A stretch of DNA of 64,000 nucleotides from Sugiyamaella lignohabitans (taxonomy: Eukaryota; Ascomycota; Dipodascomycetes; Dipodascales; Trichomonascaceae), in contig NC_031674.1 of the NCBI RefSeq assembly GCF_001640025.1, positions 496,001 to 560,000 on the forward strand, given 5' to 3'. Below, piece by piece: positions 20,127 to 29,655 of this stretch. The notes under the pieces were generated by a model. It saw only the letters and a list, made by a program, of their open reading frames with translations, did not search any database and was not told the origin of the DNA. The stretch's first letter is position 1; every line of letters begins with the position of its first letter. A program made the translations under genes and the position numbers.

Positions 20127-21178
20127 ATGGGTTCCGCATTTTCACCACTACAGTGGTTCCGCAGCATTTATTCATATCTTCTTTCGCTGTTCTGGGCCAC
20201 AGAGGTATGTAACAGAAAATCTGTCTGCTCGATTCCTTTGGATATTCAATTCTCGTACTGGACTTCAGCGAGATTGCGAAGATATTTCGAGCAGTTCAAA
20301 CAGCAGGGGCCTGTCGGATCATACTAACTGTTCACAGCTTGACATCACGCTCTTAGGACTTCAGAATGCGGGCAAGACGTCCTTATTGAAGGTTCTAGTA
20401 GTAAGTACCACGTATTCCACTGCCCATTGTCATTTTCTAACAAGTTCTAGGGAGAAGACTTCACGGCAGAGTATGTTATGGTGGGAGGTACAAAGCCTCT
20501 GGCGACTGGGGCTCCGCCCCAGAGCCCGTGGTGCTCCGCTGAGCGGGGCGTCTTTCTTGGACCGTTGACTGGCTGGTAGAAACTAACAATAGCAGCTCGA
20601 TTCCTACAGTCGGTTTTGCAATGAAAAGAATTAAAGTTGGCAGCGTGACATTAAAATGGTGAGTATGCATGGCCAATCTGATGAGAATGATAGAACTAAC
20701 CTGAGAATAGTTGGGATCTAGGTGGACAGCCACGGTTCAGATCTATGTGGGAGCGTTATTGCAAAGGCGTCAGTGCCATTATGTAAGTATATCAGCTATA
20801 CCCCCTGTTTCGACTCGAGCGTAGCGAGAGAAGCAACGGGGTCTGGGGCGGAGCCCCAGCCGCCGGAACCATGGTCCCCAAAAGAAAGAATTCTAACAGA
20901 GATCAAGATTCGTGCTAGATGCTGCTGATGAGTCCACTTTAGAATCTGCACAAACAGAATTACATAGTTTGGTATCTCGAGAGTCATTGGAAGGCATTCC
21001 GCTTCTTGTGCTAGGTAATAAGAATGATCTGCCTGAGGCACTTACCGTGGATCAGGTCATTGATAGGCTGGATTTGAAAGCTATCAAAGACCGACAGGTG
21101 TCTTGTTATTCGATATCAGTTAAGGAAGCCAATAATTTGAACTCTGTGCTAAGCTGGCTTATTGCAAAGTCAAAATAG
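20127..21178 (+). CDS. ARL8: Arl8-type Arf-like small GTPase, six exons
   Basis: Exons 20127..20204, 20338..20400, 20451..20470, 20596..20658, 20711..20782 and 20908..21178 join in frame to 188 residues; animal Arl8 is 186. Seen: an amphipathic N-terminus (QWFRSIYSYLLSLFW), P-loop GLQNAGKT, switch IPTVGF, WDLGGQPRFRSMWERYC, and NKND of the G4 box. RFRSMWERYC and the closing CYSISVKEANN...LSWLIAKSK are Arl8-specific. Every intron has GT-AG ends and a CTAAC near the 3' site. Exon 3 is only 20 nt. Introns 3 and 5 carry GC-rich half-elements. Arl8 recruits effectors to lysosome/vacuole membranes in other eukaryotes, and it is missing from S. cerevisiae. Confidence 0.93.
20495..20552 (+). repeat. 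Degenerate GC-rich half-element inside ARL8 intron 3
   Basis: Forward copy starting GCCTCTGGCGACTGGGGCTC, with several substitutions in the left arm. The right arm is a different 7-bp hairpin, GCTCCGC-TGA-GCGGGGC. It lies wholly inside the 125-nt intron 20471..20595. Confidence 0.8.
20811..20869 (-). repeat. GC-rich half-element inside ARL8 intron 5
   Basis: Reverse A-type copy from CGACTCGAGCG, ending CCGCCGGAAC with the terminal GGCA lost. It lies inside the 125-nt intron 20783..20907. With the copy in intron 3 it brackets exons 4 and 5. Confidence 0.85.
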
Positions 21179-21357
21179 TAGCACACCGATGCACATTTTA
21201 CACATCTCATCCATTAAAGTTCAATCTCATTGGCCTGACACGAACAATTATATCATTTGCAGGCTATCACTATTGATCTATATCTATAATTTATGACTAA
21301 CGAATAAACATTTGCATTAATTGAGCGTGAACAGCCATTGAGCTACTGCTGAACGAA

Positions 21358-22506
21358 TTACAGTCGCGAATGTAGTGGACTCTTGCCCTGCTTGAGACCC
21401 CAGAATATCTGTTCGAAGTTGGTCTTGACAAACTGCTTTCGCTGTGCCGGCGAGAAAGAGGCTCTGGCATATGTCTGACGCTCGATTGCTAGTCCGCGTT
21501 GATATCTCCGGAGGACAAATCCTTTCATAGCCTCAAAAGTCTCTACTGGTTGCTCAAAGGGCACCAGGTGTCCTGTATTAGGTATATCGACGAGAGTGGC
21601 GAATCGTAAAGCTGCTCGAATGGCATCTGATCCCTCTTTGTAGCCTTGGGTGGGGAATATGTGCAAAACCTCACAATCAAGAGATCCCAAAACTTTAAGA
21701 CTATCGCGATATACAGTTTGACCACTGATATACACTGATACTTGAGACCAGCGGGGTGTCTTCATGATCACTGATCCATCTTCTTGTTGTACAAATGATG
21801 CATCAATATAATCTTTTTGGCATCGAGGATGGAACTTGGCAGATAGTCCTATTTTTGTCATATAGTGATAGTATTCGTCATAATTTTTAAAAGTGTCAAG
21901 CGCCCTCGTATCGTACAGCTTACTGAACTTCTTTCCAAGTATTTTTGCACTTTTTACAGGGTCTATTTCTTCTCTATATCCCTGCGGATCTATAGTAACG
22001 ACTGAATCATATAGACCAGGTTCATAAAAAGCAGACCACAGGCCCTGCATACCGCCCATAGAATGACCAATAAGAATCGTAGTGCCAATTAGTTTTTCTT
22101 CTTTGACGACAGCGTTAATATCTCGAGACGCATCTTCCCAGCTGTTTTCGAAACTGATGCTCTCAGTATTGGCTAAGTATGAATCACCATGAGCTACATA
22201 GTCAATTGCAAGGACCTTGCCTAATTTAGGACCGAGGTCTGGATCATTGAAAAAAAGTTCAATCGTATAATTCCAGAGCTCTTTACACATCTGGGCTCCA
22301 TGGCAAAAAACTAGATTCAGGGCTTCTTCAGGTCGGATGTTTCCTGAGTTCTTAAATAGAGTGAACACATTATAAGCTATCTTCAATCTAGCATCTGGAT
22401 ATAACACAGCTCGTGAGTGGCCCCGTGGATAATTAGCTTCAGTGATCTTAGGGCTTATCTTGATCCCATTTCCAATGGTGAGTGTCAGGTTGTGTTCATC
22501 GACCAT
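21358..22506 (-). CDS. Peroxisomal alpha/beta hydrolase, Lpx1-like
   Basis: 382 residues. The nucleophile elbow GHSMGG places the catalytic serine at about 149. FCHGA near 67-71 is the oxyanion turn, and NTGHLVPFEQP gives the histidine at about 313. The protein ends in SRL, a strong type 1 peroxisomal targeting signal. This combination resembles yeast Lpx1, a peroxisomal lipase ending QKL. The substrate is unknown, but acyl esters or epoxide-like lipids are plausible. The start is the ATG at 22506. The 3' end faces ARL8 with 179 bp between stops. Confidence 0.82.
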   Translation of the reverse strand: MVDEHNLTLTIGNGIKISPKITEANYPRGHSRAVLYPDARLKIAYNVFTLFKNSGNIRPEEALNLVFCHGAQMCKELWNYTIELFFNDPDLGPKLGKVLAIDYVAHGDSYLANTESISFENSWEDASRDINAVVKEEKLIGTTILIGHSMGGMQGLWSAFYEPGLYDSVVTIDPQGYREEIDPVKSAKILGKKFSKLYDTRALDTFKNYDEYYHYMTKIGLSAKFHPRCQKDYIDASFVQQEDGSVIMKTPRWSQVSVYISGQTVYRDSLKVLGSLDCEVLHIFPTQGYKEGSDAIRAALRFATLVDIPNTGHLVPFEQPVETFEAMKGFVLRRYQRGLAIERQTYARASFSPAQRKQFVKTNFEQIFWGLKQGKSPLHSRL

Positions 22507-23023
22507 TCTGTGATATTAATTGTTGAATTGTATACAGCTGGATAAAGTTTTAGGTCTCCGAATGGATATAAATACCTCGATGTGGGGTTTCGGGGCTAGG
22601 CGTACAGGAGATCCTTGGAACGGTTAGATTAAAGCCGATTCTACCGATAGAGAGCTATCTTAATAAGAGAGTTAGTAAGCTGTCGAACATAAGTCTTTAT
22701 CTCCTAAGTTGACTTTGTAAGTATCGTATAGTTATGCGTAGAACCCCCCTCATGAACATGGGGGTTTCCTATTGACGTTCACAAAAGTCGAATCTCAATT
22801 GCCGAGAGGGTCGGCTGATATCATTGCCGCCTATATGCAGAAGCGACCAACCGTGATCTACTGATAAGATAAGAAGCCCAACGTCCCTAACAGGACGGGT
22901 GTTTTTTTCATCACATAAAATGTAGGTCAAATAATCTACAGGGATTGTCGGAACATAAGTATTTAGTTACATAAATAAAATAGTCATATCTTGAAAGTCA
23001 TATGCAGTAATGGACGTATCATC
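22507..23023. other. Intergenic region with two hairpins
   Basis: 517 bp between two minus-strand genes. A G/C hairpin (AACCCCC...GGGGGTT) spans about 22742-22766. A second small hairpin (CGTCC-CTAACA-GGACG) followed by a seven-T run lies near 22880-22908. They look like bacterial terminators, but nothing else supports a prokaryotic origin. No gene was recognised. Confidence 0.5.
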
Positions 23024-24922
23024 CTACTCCAGTTCTGCTACTCCGTCGTCCCATAGTACAATACGATCCAATTCTTGAAGATACTGAGTGGGTTCAAGAG
23101 AGTTACTGAGTGAGAGGATTCCATTAATATCTGGGAATTGTGGGAAAGAGAACGAAAGTTTTGCCTCGTCTTCAAAGGCTGCTGAACGCACGTTAAGTGC
23201 TGTATGTGAATCGCGAGCAGCTTCAAGACGATCCATAAACTGTTTGGCCAAATTGTCCTGTGATGTCTGGTCCGTTGGCCATCTTTTAGATCCTTCTTTG
23301 AGAGCTGACAACAAACTGTCAAATTCGCCCTTGAGTGGACTGTCGAAAAATTCAGAGTGCGCAAGTAGTGCTCTGGCAGCAATAAATATACATAAACAAA
23401 ATTGAGGTGCGACGATGTTTTCTGTGTAGTACAAGAACTTTTTAGCAATTGTAGCAATCTCTGAAGCTGCAGTTAGACAAGTCTCAGATGCAATTGAGCT
23501 TAGTATCTGGATGCGTTCATCAGGTGTAGCATATGCCAGGTTCTGATGTAACAAAATGACACTGGCGTTATGAGTGACATGAGCAAGAGTCAAATTCTGA
23601 TCCATCCACCCATTTGAATGAACACGAGACACTTGCCACTTTTCTGGAAGTGAAGCTTTCCATCTCACTAGCATGCTATCAAGTTCTTGAAATACATTGA
23701 ACCACCGACTAAACCCATCGTCACTGGATGAAAAATCCACAGACTCTCGTCGTAGAAAGTTAACTATTCGATCCAAGAATTCTGTAGCCTCAACTAGATA
23801 TGCATAACCACCCAATGCATTCATATCGTCTACTGGATTTAGTGAATTTTGTGAAATATTAAAGTAGGGTGTCTTTCCATCGTACTCGTCTCGCCATAAT
23901 GTACCTTCAACCGGCAATCGGCGCTTTACATCTGAGCTTGTTAGACTCGTATTCCAACCGGTTGCAGCAGAACAAAATCTATCCATGAGAAATATACTCC
24001 AAAATATTCGTCTCCTCGTCTCTGTCTCTGTCCAGTTAATTGGTGCTGTCAAAAAGCCCACTCTATTTAGTAATTTGTTGGTAGCCTTGTCTTCTTCCTC
24101 AACAGACAAGCCAAGCTGTTCTACAATCCGAGTAGCACTGGCAACAACAGACCAACTTCGTGGACCCTGGCCACTATTTAAAGTGTCAAATGCCAAAACG
24201 ACACTTGCCTGAAGTGTCTCAACCGAAAATCTGTCAATGCATGTGAGCAACACAGAGTCTCGGCATCGCTTGTAATAAAATGATTTTAGATCTGGATCTA
24301 AAGATGAGAATCTTACTGTTGTAGCTGTCACTGCCTGAAGAATTACAGATGCTGGACGCCGGTCTGGATCATTGGAGTTTATGGCGTCTTTAAACGTTGG
24401 TTCGTGCAATATTGGTATCCATGGATGAATGATCTCAAAATATAGGTTACAAATGGTTCGCAAAATATCAAACGGAGGCAATATTGAAGATCCTGGATGA
24501 CTTGCCGCATAACTTGTAGTGCTCAATTTGCGCTTTTTATTATTATTTCCAAAGCCAATGCTATTACCATTACCATTGACAGACCCTAACTCGGCTGTAT
24601 CCGCTTCAGAAACAAGCTCATTCTTAATATCGTCCAGAGACTTTTCTAATGATCCCCCTTCTTTTGTACCGCTTTTCACCAGATGTTTTGATATCAGCAG
24701 TGACTGGCCCAATACTATTGATTCCAGTTTTTGCATCCGGTTATTTAATTCCTCAATATATCCATTCTTTGGTCCTCGGCGGCGAGCTTCTTCAAACACG
24801 CAGAGTGCTCCACTAGCAGCACATCCATCGCATGGCTCAGTCCTGGAGCACTTTCTTTTCTTCTGCCTACAGTTATTACAAGCTGTGCTGTATAACGTAT
24901 TCTCTGGACTGTTCACTGACAT
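23024..24922 (-). CDS. Zn2Cys6 transcription factor, possible regulator of the adjacent uronide genes
   Basis: 632 residues. The binuclear zinc cluster is canonical, C15-X2-C18-X6-C25-X5-C31-X2-C34-X6-C41. It is followed by a linker RRRGPKNGYIEELNNRM and a short coiled coil for dimerisation. The fungal-specific regulatory domain spans about 150-520, with LYFEIIHPWIPILHEPTF and RRIFWSIFLMDRFCSAATGW. Such factors bind CGG half-sites and usually respond to a metabolite. It is the first of three same-strand genes (regulator, GH88 hydrolase, sugar permease), so I infer that it controls that pair. The inducer is unknown. Confidence 0.88.
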   Translation of the reverse strand: MSVNSPENTLYSTACNNCRQKKRKCSRTEPCDGCAASGALCVFEEARRRGPKNGYIEELNNRMQKLESIVLGQSLLISKHLVKSGTKEGGSLEKSLDDIKNELVSEADTAELGSVNGNGNSIGFGNNNKKRKLSTTSYAASHPGSSILPPFDILRTICNLYFEIIHPWIPILHEPTFKDAINSNDPDRRPASVILQAVTATTVRFSSLDPDLKSFYYKRCRDSVLLTCIDRFSVETLQASVVLAFDTLNSGQGPRSWSVVASATRIVEQLGLSVEEEDKATNKLLNRVGFLTAPINWTETETRRRIFWSIFLMDRFCSAATGWNTSLTSSDVKRRLPVEGTLWRDEYDGKTPYFNISQNSLNPVDDMNALGGYAYLVEATEFLDRIVNFLRRESVDFSSSDDGFSRWFNVFQELDSMLVRWKASLPEKWQVSRVHSNGWMDQNLTLAHVTHNASVILLHQNLAYATPDERIQILSSIASETCLTAASEIATIAKKFLYYTENIVAPQFCLCIFIAARALLAHSEFFDSPLKGEFDSLLSALKEGSKRWPTDQTSQDNLAKQFMDRLEAARDSHTALNVRSAAFEDEAKLSFSFPQFPDINGILSLSNSLEPTQYLQELDRIVLWDDGVAELE

Positions 24923-25271
24923 TATGTCTGTCCCTCTAGCAACATGATTTTAGGAGACTATTATCACCAAACCTCACTTCACGAGTTTTATGCGGGGAAA
25001 CCCGCGCCCGCGCAGATTCGAGTGGGGGTCCAGTTGGACTTAAGATTAGTGGTGCCACTAGCAAGCAGAAATTGGTCTAAGTAGTGGGAGAAATAAGTCG
25101 TTTAATCAACAATTTTTTTTAGACCTTTCTCTTCCTGTGAATTAAAAGTTTCCCTGCAATTGCAGTGTGGAAATTTAGCAGCTGCAGCTAGATCAGGGTA
25201 TATCCTGGTACCGCGAGATAAAATCATTATAAAAAATATTATCAATTAAACTTATTAATATTAATTGAGCA
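24923..25271. other. Promoter of the Zn2Cys6 gene
   Basis: 349 bp. The segment from 24995 to 25035 is GC-rich with clustered CCCGCGCCCGCGC-type bases. The rest is AT-rich, and the GH88 terminator side is at 25230-25271. No gene. Confidence 0.5.
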
Positions 25272-26444
25272 CTAATTGAGTAAGTTCATATCTAATAACC
25301 TGTTTCCAACTTCTAAAAAGTAGTAATCTGCGTAAACAAGACCCGAGTCGTATATTCTGTGATTGGCGGTGGCATTGTTGTTGACAGTAGAATGGTCGAG
25401 AATCACAACACTGTCAGAGCTCGTCGCAGCATGGGACATGGTAAAATCAAGAATAGTATCTACTTTTGATTTGTATTTCAAATCGTTCCGGAGTTCGCAA
25501 ATTAAAAGAAGACCAGAACATGCGATCATCGCTGCTGAGATATCCAAAATGCAGGGCTTTGGTGCGTCGAAGTCCCAGAAAACAGCACCATTCTCGACTC
25601 TTGACAAGAAGTAATCAGCTAATTTTTCAGCGAATTCGAGATATTTAGGGTTTTTGGTATACTTGTATACACTGGCGTATCCATAGAGTGCCCATGCCTG
25701 GCCCCGGCTCCAACAACTGCTGTCACTATAACCTTGACATGTAAGGCCAATCTTTTTGGTGCCTGTCTTACTATCAAATACAATCAAATGGTAAGATGAG
25801 TAATCATCTCTGAACTGATTCTTCATCGTAGTGTCGGCATGCTTGGTGGCATGATCAGCGTACGTTGAGTCTCCAGTGATAATAGACGCGGCATATAACA
25901 GATCCAAATTCATCATGTTATCAATAATGACTAAAAAGTCCGATTCTGGATTGTCAAAGTTATATCGCTTGGATGTGGTTGTTGTCCAACTGCGAAAGGC
26001 TTGGACTGTGTCACTCCATCGGGTCATAAGCGATTTGGCTGCTTGGACAATAATCTCGCCAGCTTTCTTGCTTCGATTTAGCTGGTATTCTCTCCAAAAC
26101 GCTGGCATAATAAGAAATCCAATGTCATGAGTATCTGTGTTAAACTGATGAGGTTCTAGCCTGGTTTTCCAGTCCTCGGCTAATGCATTTAGTTCATTCT
26201 CATCAAGACCAACCACATCAGTTTTGGTGAGCCGTTCTTTCACTGCCCACAAGCTTCCTGGAAAGAATCCAGAAGTCCACCATTCAAATGGTTCATATAT
26301 ATATTCTTTGGTATTACCAGTTGGCGTACAATGAGGGAATCCAGTTGGAATTGTCGGCTTTAGTTTAGCAACCTCGATGATTTTCTTAAGATGAGCAGTG
26401 TCAAGTATCTCCTTATAAAGAGATAGAGAGCTTGGATAAGTCAT
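25272..26444 (-). CDS. GH88 unsaturated glucuronyl (uronide) hydrolase
   Basis: 390 residues, with the GH88 barrel pattern: EWWTSGFFPGSLW, THDIGFLIMPAFW, FLVIIDNMMNLDLLYAAS, CWSRGQAWALYGYA and VFWDFDAPKPCILDISAAMIA. The aspartates in THDIGF and IIDNMMNL correspond to the two key acids of the family. GH88 enzymes hydrate the vinyl-ether of 4,5-unsaturated uronic acid at the non-reducing end of disaccharides made by polysaccharide lyases. There is no signal peptide, so the enzyme should work on imported oligosaccharides. The permease directly upstream supports this. GH88 is uncommon in budding yeasts as far as I know, so transfer from filamentous fungi is possible. Confidence 0.87.
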   Translation of the reverse strand: MTYPSSLSLYKEILDTAHLKKIIEVAKLKPTIPTGFPHCTPTGNTKEYIYEPFEWWTSGFFPGSLWAVKERLTKTDVVGLDENELNALAEDWKTRLEPHQFNTDTHDIGFLIMPAFWREYQLNRSKKAGEIIVQAAKSLMTRWSDTVQAFRSWTTTTSKRYNFDNPESDFLVIIDNMMNLDLLYAASIITGDSTYADHATKHADTTMKNQFRDDYSSYHLIVFDSKTGTKKIGLTCQGYSDSSCWSRGQAWALYGYASVYKYTKNPKYLEFAEKLADYFLSRVENGAVFWDFDAPKPCILDISAAMIACSGLLLICELRNDLKYKSKVDTILDFTMSHAATSSDSVVILDHSTVNNNATANHRIYDSGLVYADYYFLEVGNRLLDMNLLN

Positions 26445-27090
26445 GTTAGAAAATGTTGTCCTTAATTGCAGAAATAATTATGGTCAAAGAGGGTCAACCA
26501 GTCTTCTTCATACTAACTTGGTCATCTTGTACTTTAAATACGGTGTTTCAAAGGGATTGTTCCAGCAAGAAGTCAAAATTGTGGGTCACCGGGATTACCT
26601 TCGGTCCGTTGGCGATCCAGTAAGCGGCACCGGTCCGTTAGTTTTTCCTGATGCAGACCCCCACACTTTTTTTATGCACTGAACCCAGTTAGTCAATTTC
26701 AGGGGATGTTCAAAGTCAATGTTCCCCGCATGAAATCATACGGCCATTGGTTCGGAGCGCGCGGTTTCCACTATCAGACACATGAAAACGTAAATACATA
26801 GTGTGATCTGGGTACTGATTTAGTTTCTGAATTCTCGTTTCTAGTAATTATACACCAAGATTGCATTAGTTATACAACTTGTTAAAATTATCCAGGCAAA
26901 GTATCTCTGGATGCACAATTATTATTTAACAATAAATAAAAATTTCTATGGAAAAAGTTAAATATATGTAGTGCTCAGCGAACAATAGTACTCACTGGCA
27001 AATACTGTCATATACTGTCGAACCTTGCTAAAACTAATATATTCATTTACTCAAAATCAATCCAACATTCTCTACTGCTACACTCACTTC
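26445..27090. other. GH88 promoter and permease 3' region
   Basis: 646 bp. It contains two direct copies of CGGTCCGTT (26602-26610 and 26631-26639) upstream of GH88. A downstream AT-rich segment from 26850 ends at the permease stop. No further gene. Confidence 0.55.
26602..26639. promoter_or_regulatory. Direct repeat CGGTCCGTT, candidate Zn2Cys6 binding sites
   Basis: Two identical nonamers with starts 29 bp apart, about 160-195 bp upstream of the GH88 ATG. Each contains CGG, the usual Zn2Cys6 half-site. Both are preceded by an ACCGG-type sequence. The link to the neighbouring regulator is inference. Confidence 0.4.
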
Positions 27091-28659
27091 TTATACAGAC
27101 TCTACATGCTCAATAGCTTCCATCTTCTCGGTAAGACCAGCTGAGTTGGCAATGGCTCTTCTTGCACCGACCTCACCGAAGACTTCAGCAATATCTTCAA
27201 GATCCTTACCAGCAGTCTCGGGGAAAACGAAGTATACAATGCTAATCTGGAAAACCAATTGGCAGATCCAAACAATGTAATAACGCCAATTAATTGCTGC
27301 CATAGCAATGGGATTCACATAATTATTGAATGTGCCAACAACATTAGCTGATAACTGATACAACATACTACCAGTAGCTCTCTGGTTATAAGGACAGACT
27401 TCCATAATGTATGCAATTGCAATTGGGGCGGCAATATGATATGCGATCTGGTAAACGAAAATCATCGCGACAACACCACTGGCTAATGAATGGTCGGTGA
27501 AGTTCTTCCTTTGGTTCTCAGCTGAGAGGACAGTAAAAACAATGTATACCAAGAGCATACTGGTATATCCGGTTAAAAATAATCTTCTTCTTCTGTAGGC
27601 ACTAACGACGATAGCAGAGATAACATCAGCTGTTAGCGATACAGTAGTCATACCAATGTTAATTTTTAGTTGAGTCAACGAATCAGTGATTCCGATAGAG
27701 TTGAGGATAAGGGTCAGGTAGTATGAGATAATGGCATTACCAGATAGCTGTTGGAATGCAGGGACAACAATACAAATGAAAAGACGGTGGCGCATTGCCT
27801 TGGTCTTGAACCAAGCCAAATAGTTCTTAAGAGACAAGGTATCGTTCTTCTCCAGCTCTAGAGCGGCAGTAATTTCAGCCATTTGGAACTTGACAACTGG
27901 GTGCTCGCTATCTCCTGCAGCATGATATTTGGTAAAGAAAGCTCTAGCTTCATCCTCTCGTCCTTTGCTGATAAGATATCTAGGACTCTCAGGTCCAAGG
28001 AAGGCCAGTAGGATTTGAAGCAAGGGGAAAAAACCTTGGAGCAAAGAGGGGATTCTCCAACTCCAGTTACTTGTCTTGAGATCCGAGCGATAAGGACCCC
28101 AAGTAACAAGAGCAGCGACGAACGAGCCAAGGGGCCAACTCGCTAACAAGAATGCAGAAACTGTAGGACGTTGAGTTGGGTAAGCACATTCAGCGAGCAA
28201 AGGACCAGCTGCAGTAGAGGCCCAACATCCACCGACACCTAGTAAGATTCTAGCACCAATGAACATGGAAAAGTTTTGTGCTGCTCCTTGCAATATAGCT
28301 CCAATAACTATAATAATACAGCCAACAATAATAGTAAAACGTCTTCCAATAGCATCAGTCATCAAACTAGCAAATGGTACAGCAATCAGTGTTCCGATAG
28401 TAACACCATTACTCATAGTACCTAATCTACCACCAGTAGGATGGTCGAAAAACTGCTGCCAAGGTACAAGACTTTGGAGACCGTTCATCATACTGCCATC
28501 AAAGCCAGATACAATCTGAGCTAGAATAGCACCTACTAAGAGGGTGTTAAGTTTCAAGATGTGAGGATAAAACACCCAAAACCGTTCAAGTTTTGGTGTC
28601 ACATCGACTAAAGTTTTTTCCTCTTGAACGAGATCAAGTACTTCTTTGGTATCACTCAT
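27091..28659 (-). CDS. MFS sugar transporter, lactose-permease-like (12 TM)
   Basis: 522 residues starting at MSDTKEVLDL; the frame continues to 28698 only from a GTG. Sugar-porter motifs are present: DAIGRR after TM2, PESPRYLISKGREDEAR before the central loop, QQLSGNAIISYYL in TM7 and FPETAGKDLEDI after TM12. The cytoplasmic N-terminus of about 45 residues and the LAC12-like QIVSGFDGSMMNGLQ opening point to oligosaccharide/disaccharide proton symport rather than hexose uptake. The gene lies upstream of GH88 on the same strand, so unsaturated uronide disaccharides are a plausible substrate by inference. Confidence 0.88.
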   Translation of the reverse strand: MSDTKEVLDLVQEEKTLVDVTPKLERFWVFYPHILKLNTLLVGAILAQIVSGFDGSMMNGLQSLVPWQQFFDHPTGGRLGTMSNGVTIGTLIAVPFASLMTDAIGRRFTIIVGCIIIVIGAILQGAAQNFSMFIGARILLGVGGCWASTAAGPLLAECAYPTQRPTVSAFLLASWPLGSFVAALVTWGPYRSDLKTSNWSWRIPSLLQGFFPLLQILLAFLGPESPRYLISKGREDEARAFFTKYHAAGDSEHPVVKFQMAEITAALELEKNDTLSLKNYLAWFKTKAMRHRLFICIVVPAFQQLSGNAIISYYLTLILNSIGITDSLTQLKINIGMTTVSLTADVISAIVVSAYRRRRLFLTGYTSMLLVYIVFTVLSAENQRKNFTDHSLASGVVAMIFVYQIAYHIAAPIAIAYIMEVCPYNQRATGSMLYQLSANVVGTFNNYVNPIAMAAINWRYYIVWICQLVFQISIVYFVFPETAGKDLEDIAEVFGEVGARRAIANSAGLTEKMEAIEHVESV

Positions 28660-29655
28660 GATAGTTAAAAAAAAATTTGTATGCTCTGAGTAAACCACAC
28701 CGGATTCCAGCGTACCTTTAAATAGGAAAATCTACAAATGACCTTAAACTATAGTAAATAGTCATCTACTTCCCCACACTCCATGTTGAAGACTAGCTGA
28801 TTGATCTGACAGCGGGCAACCCTCCGTGAGTTCCTCCGCGTACGTGGTGCCAAGACCATGTACAGGGTGGGGTCATTTACGATCTAACGTACCTGCTGAG
28901 CAGAGCTTGTACAGTGTTATTGCGGCAATGATCTTCCGCCCATAAGTATATGCAAAAAGAAATAGCATTTTATGCTCCAGAGTTTAATTGGACCCCTCTT
29001 CAACCAGATCTACCCCACATTTTGATCTACCCCACGCGACTGTTTGGACTGTCTGGACTGTCTAATGGTGAGCACGTTAGGTGGTGGTCCGAGAGATTGT
29101 GCGATCCACCAAAAAATATAATCAGTATTTGCAGATTGCGGGGATGTTATCTACTGAGGACCTTCATGTTGGCTTCATTATTATTTCGTTAACTACTGGT
29201 CAGATCTATTAACCGTACTCTTCAACCAGACAATTTATACGATACGTATCTAAATTTAAATATCCTGTCTTCTAATTTAGGGAGACCGTTGAGTTTCGTG
29301 AAGTGGTGATTCCATCACACAAATAGAGTTCAACGAACCACCACTGGACCCTGCATAGGCAACTACACCACTGTCTGTCGATCAAAACTAAATATGGAGA
29401 TGAATAAGGTAGCAGATCATTAATACAATGATAAAGGTACTCGCCAAGCTGTATGTTCCAGAAAGTCTCACATCACATATATATTGATTTTACTGGTCAT
29501 CTTCATACGATCATAAGCCAGCCAAACAGCAAAAGGCAAGCTGAGTACCTCGATTCGGAGAACACATGTGAAAAATCAGCCGTATATATGGCTCTCCGCA
29601 AATTTAAGTGCCAATCTGGGGTGAAAAATCCAGTTTATCACATCAAGACACCAAA
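28660..29655. other. 1.0 kb divergent promoter region permease / GPI12
   Basis: No open frame of note. It contains CCTCCGTGAGTTCCTCCGCG-like GC patches near 28820-28840, which could hold CGG sites for the permease. No RNA gene or GC-rich element. Confidence 0.5.

Noticed and set aside
22742..22910. Bacterial-type rho-independent terminators
   Set aside because: Two hairpins, one followed by a T-run, in a clearly eukaryotic context. No bacterial genes adjoin, so chance or a Pol III signal is more likely.
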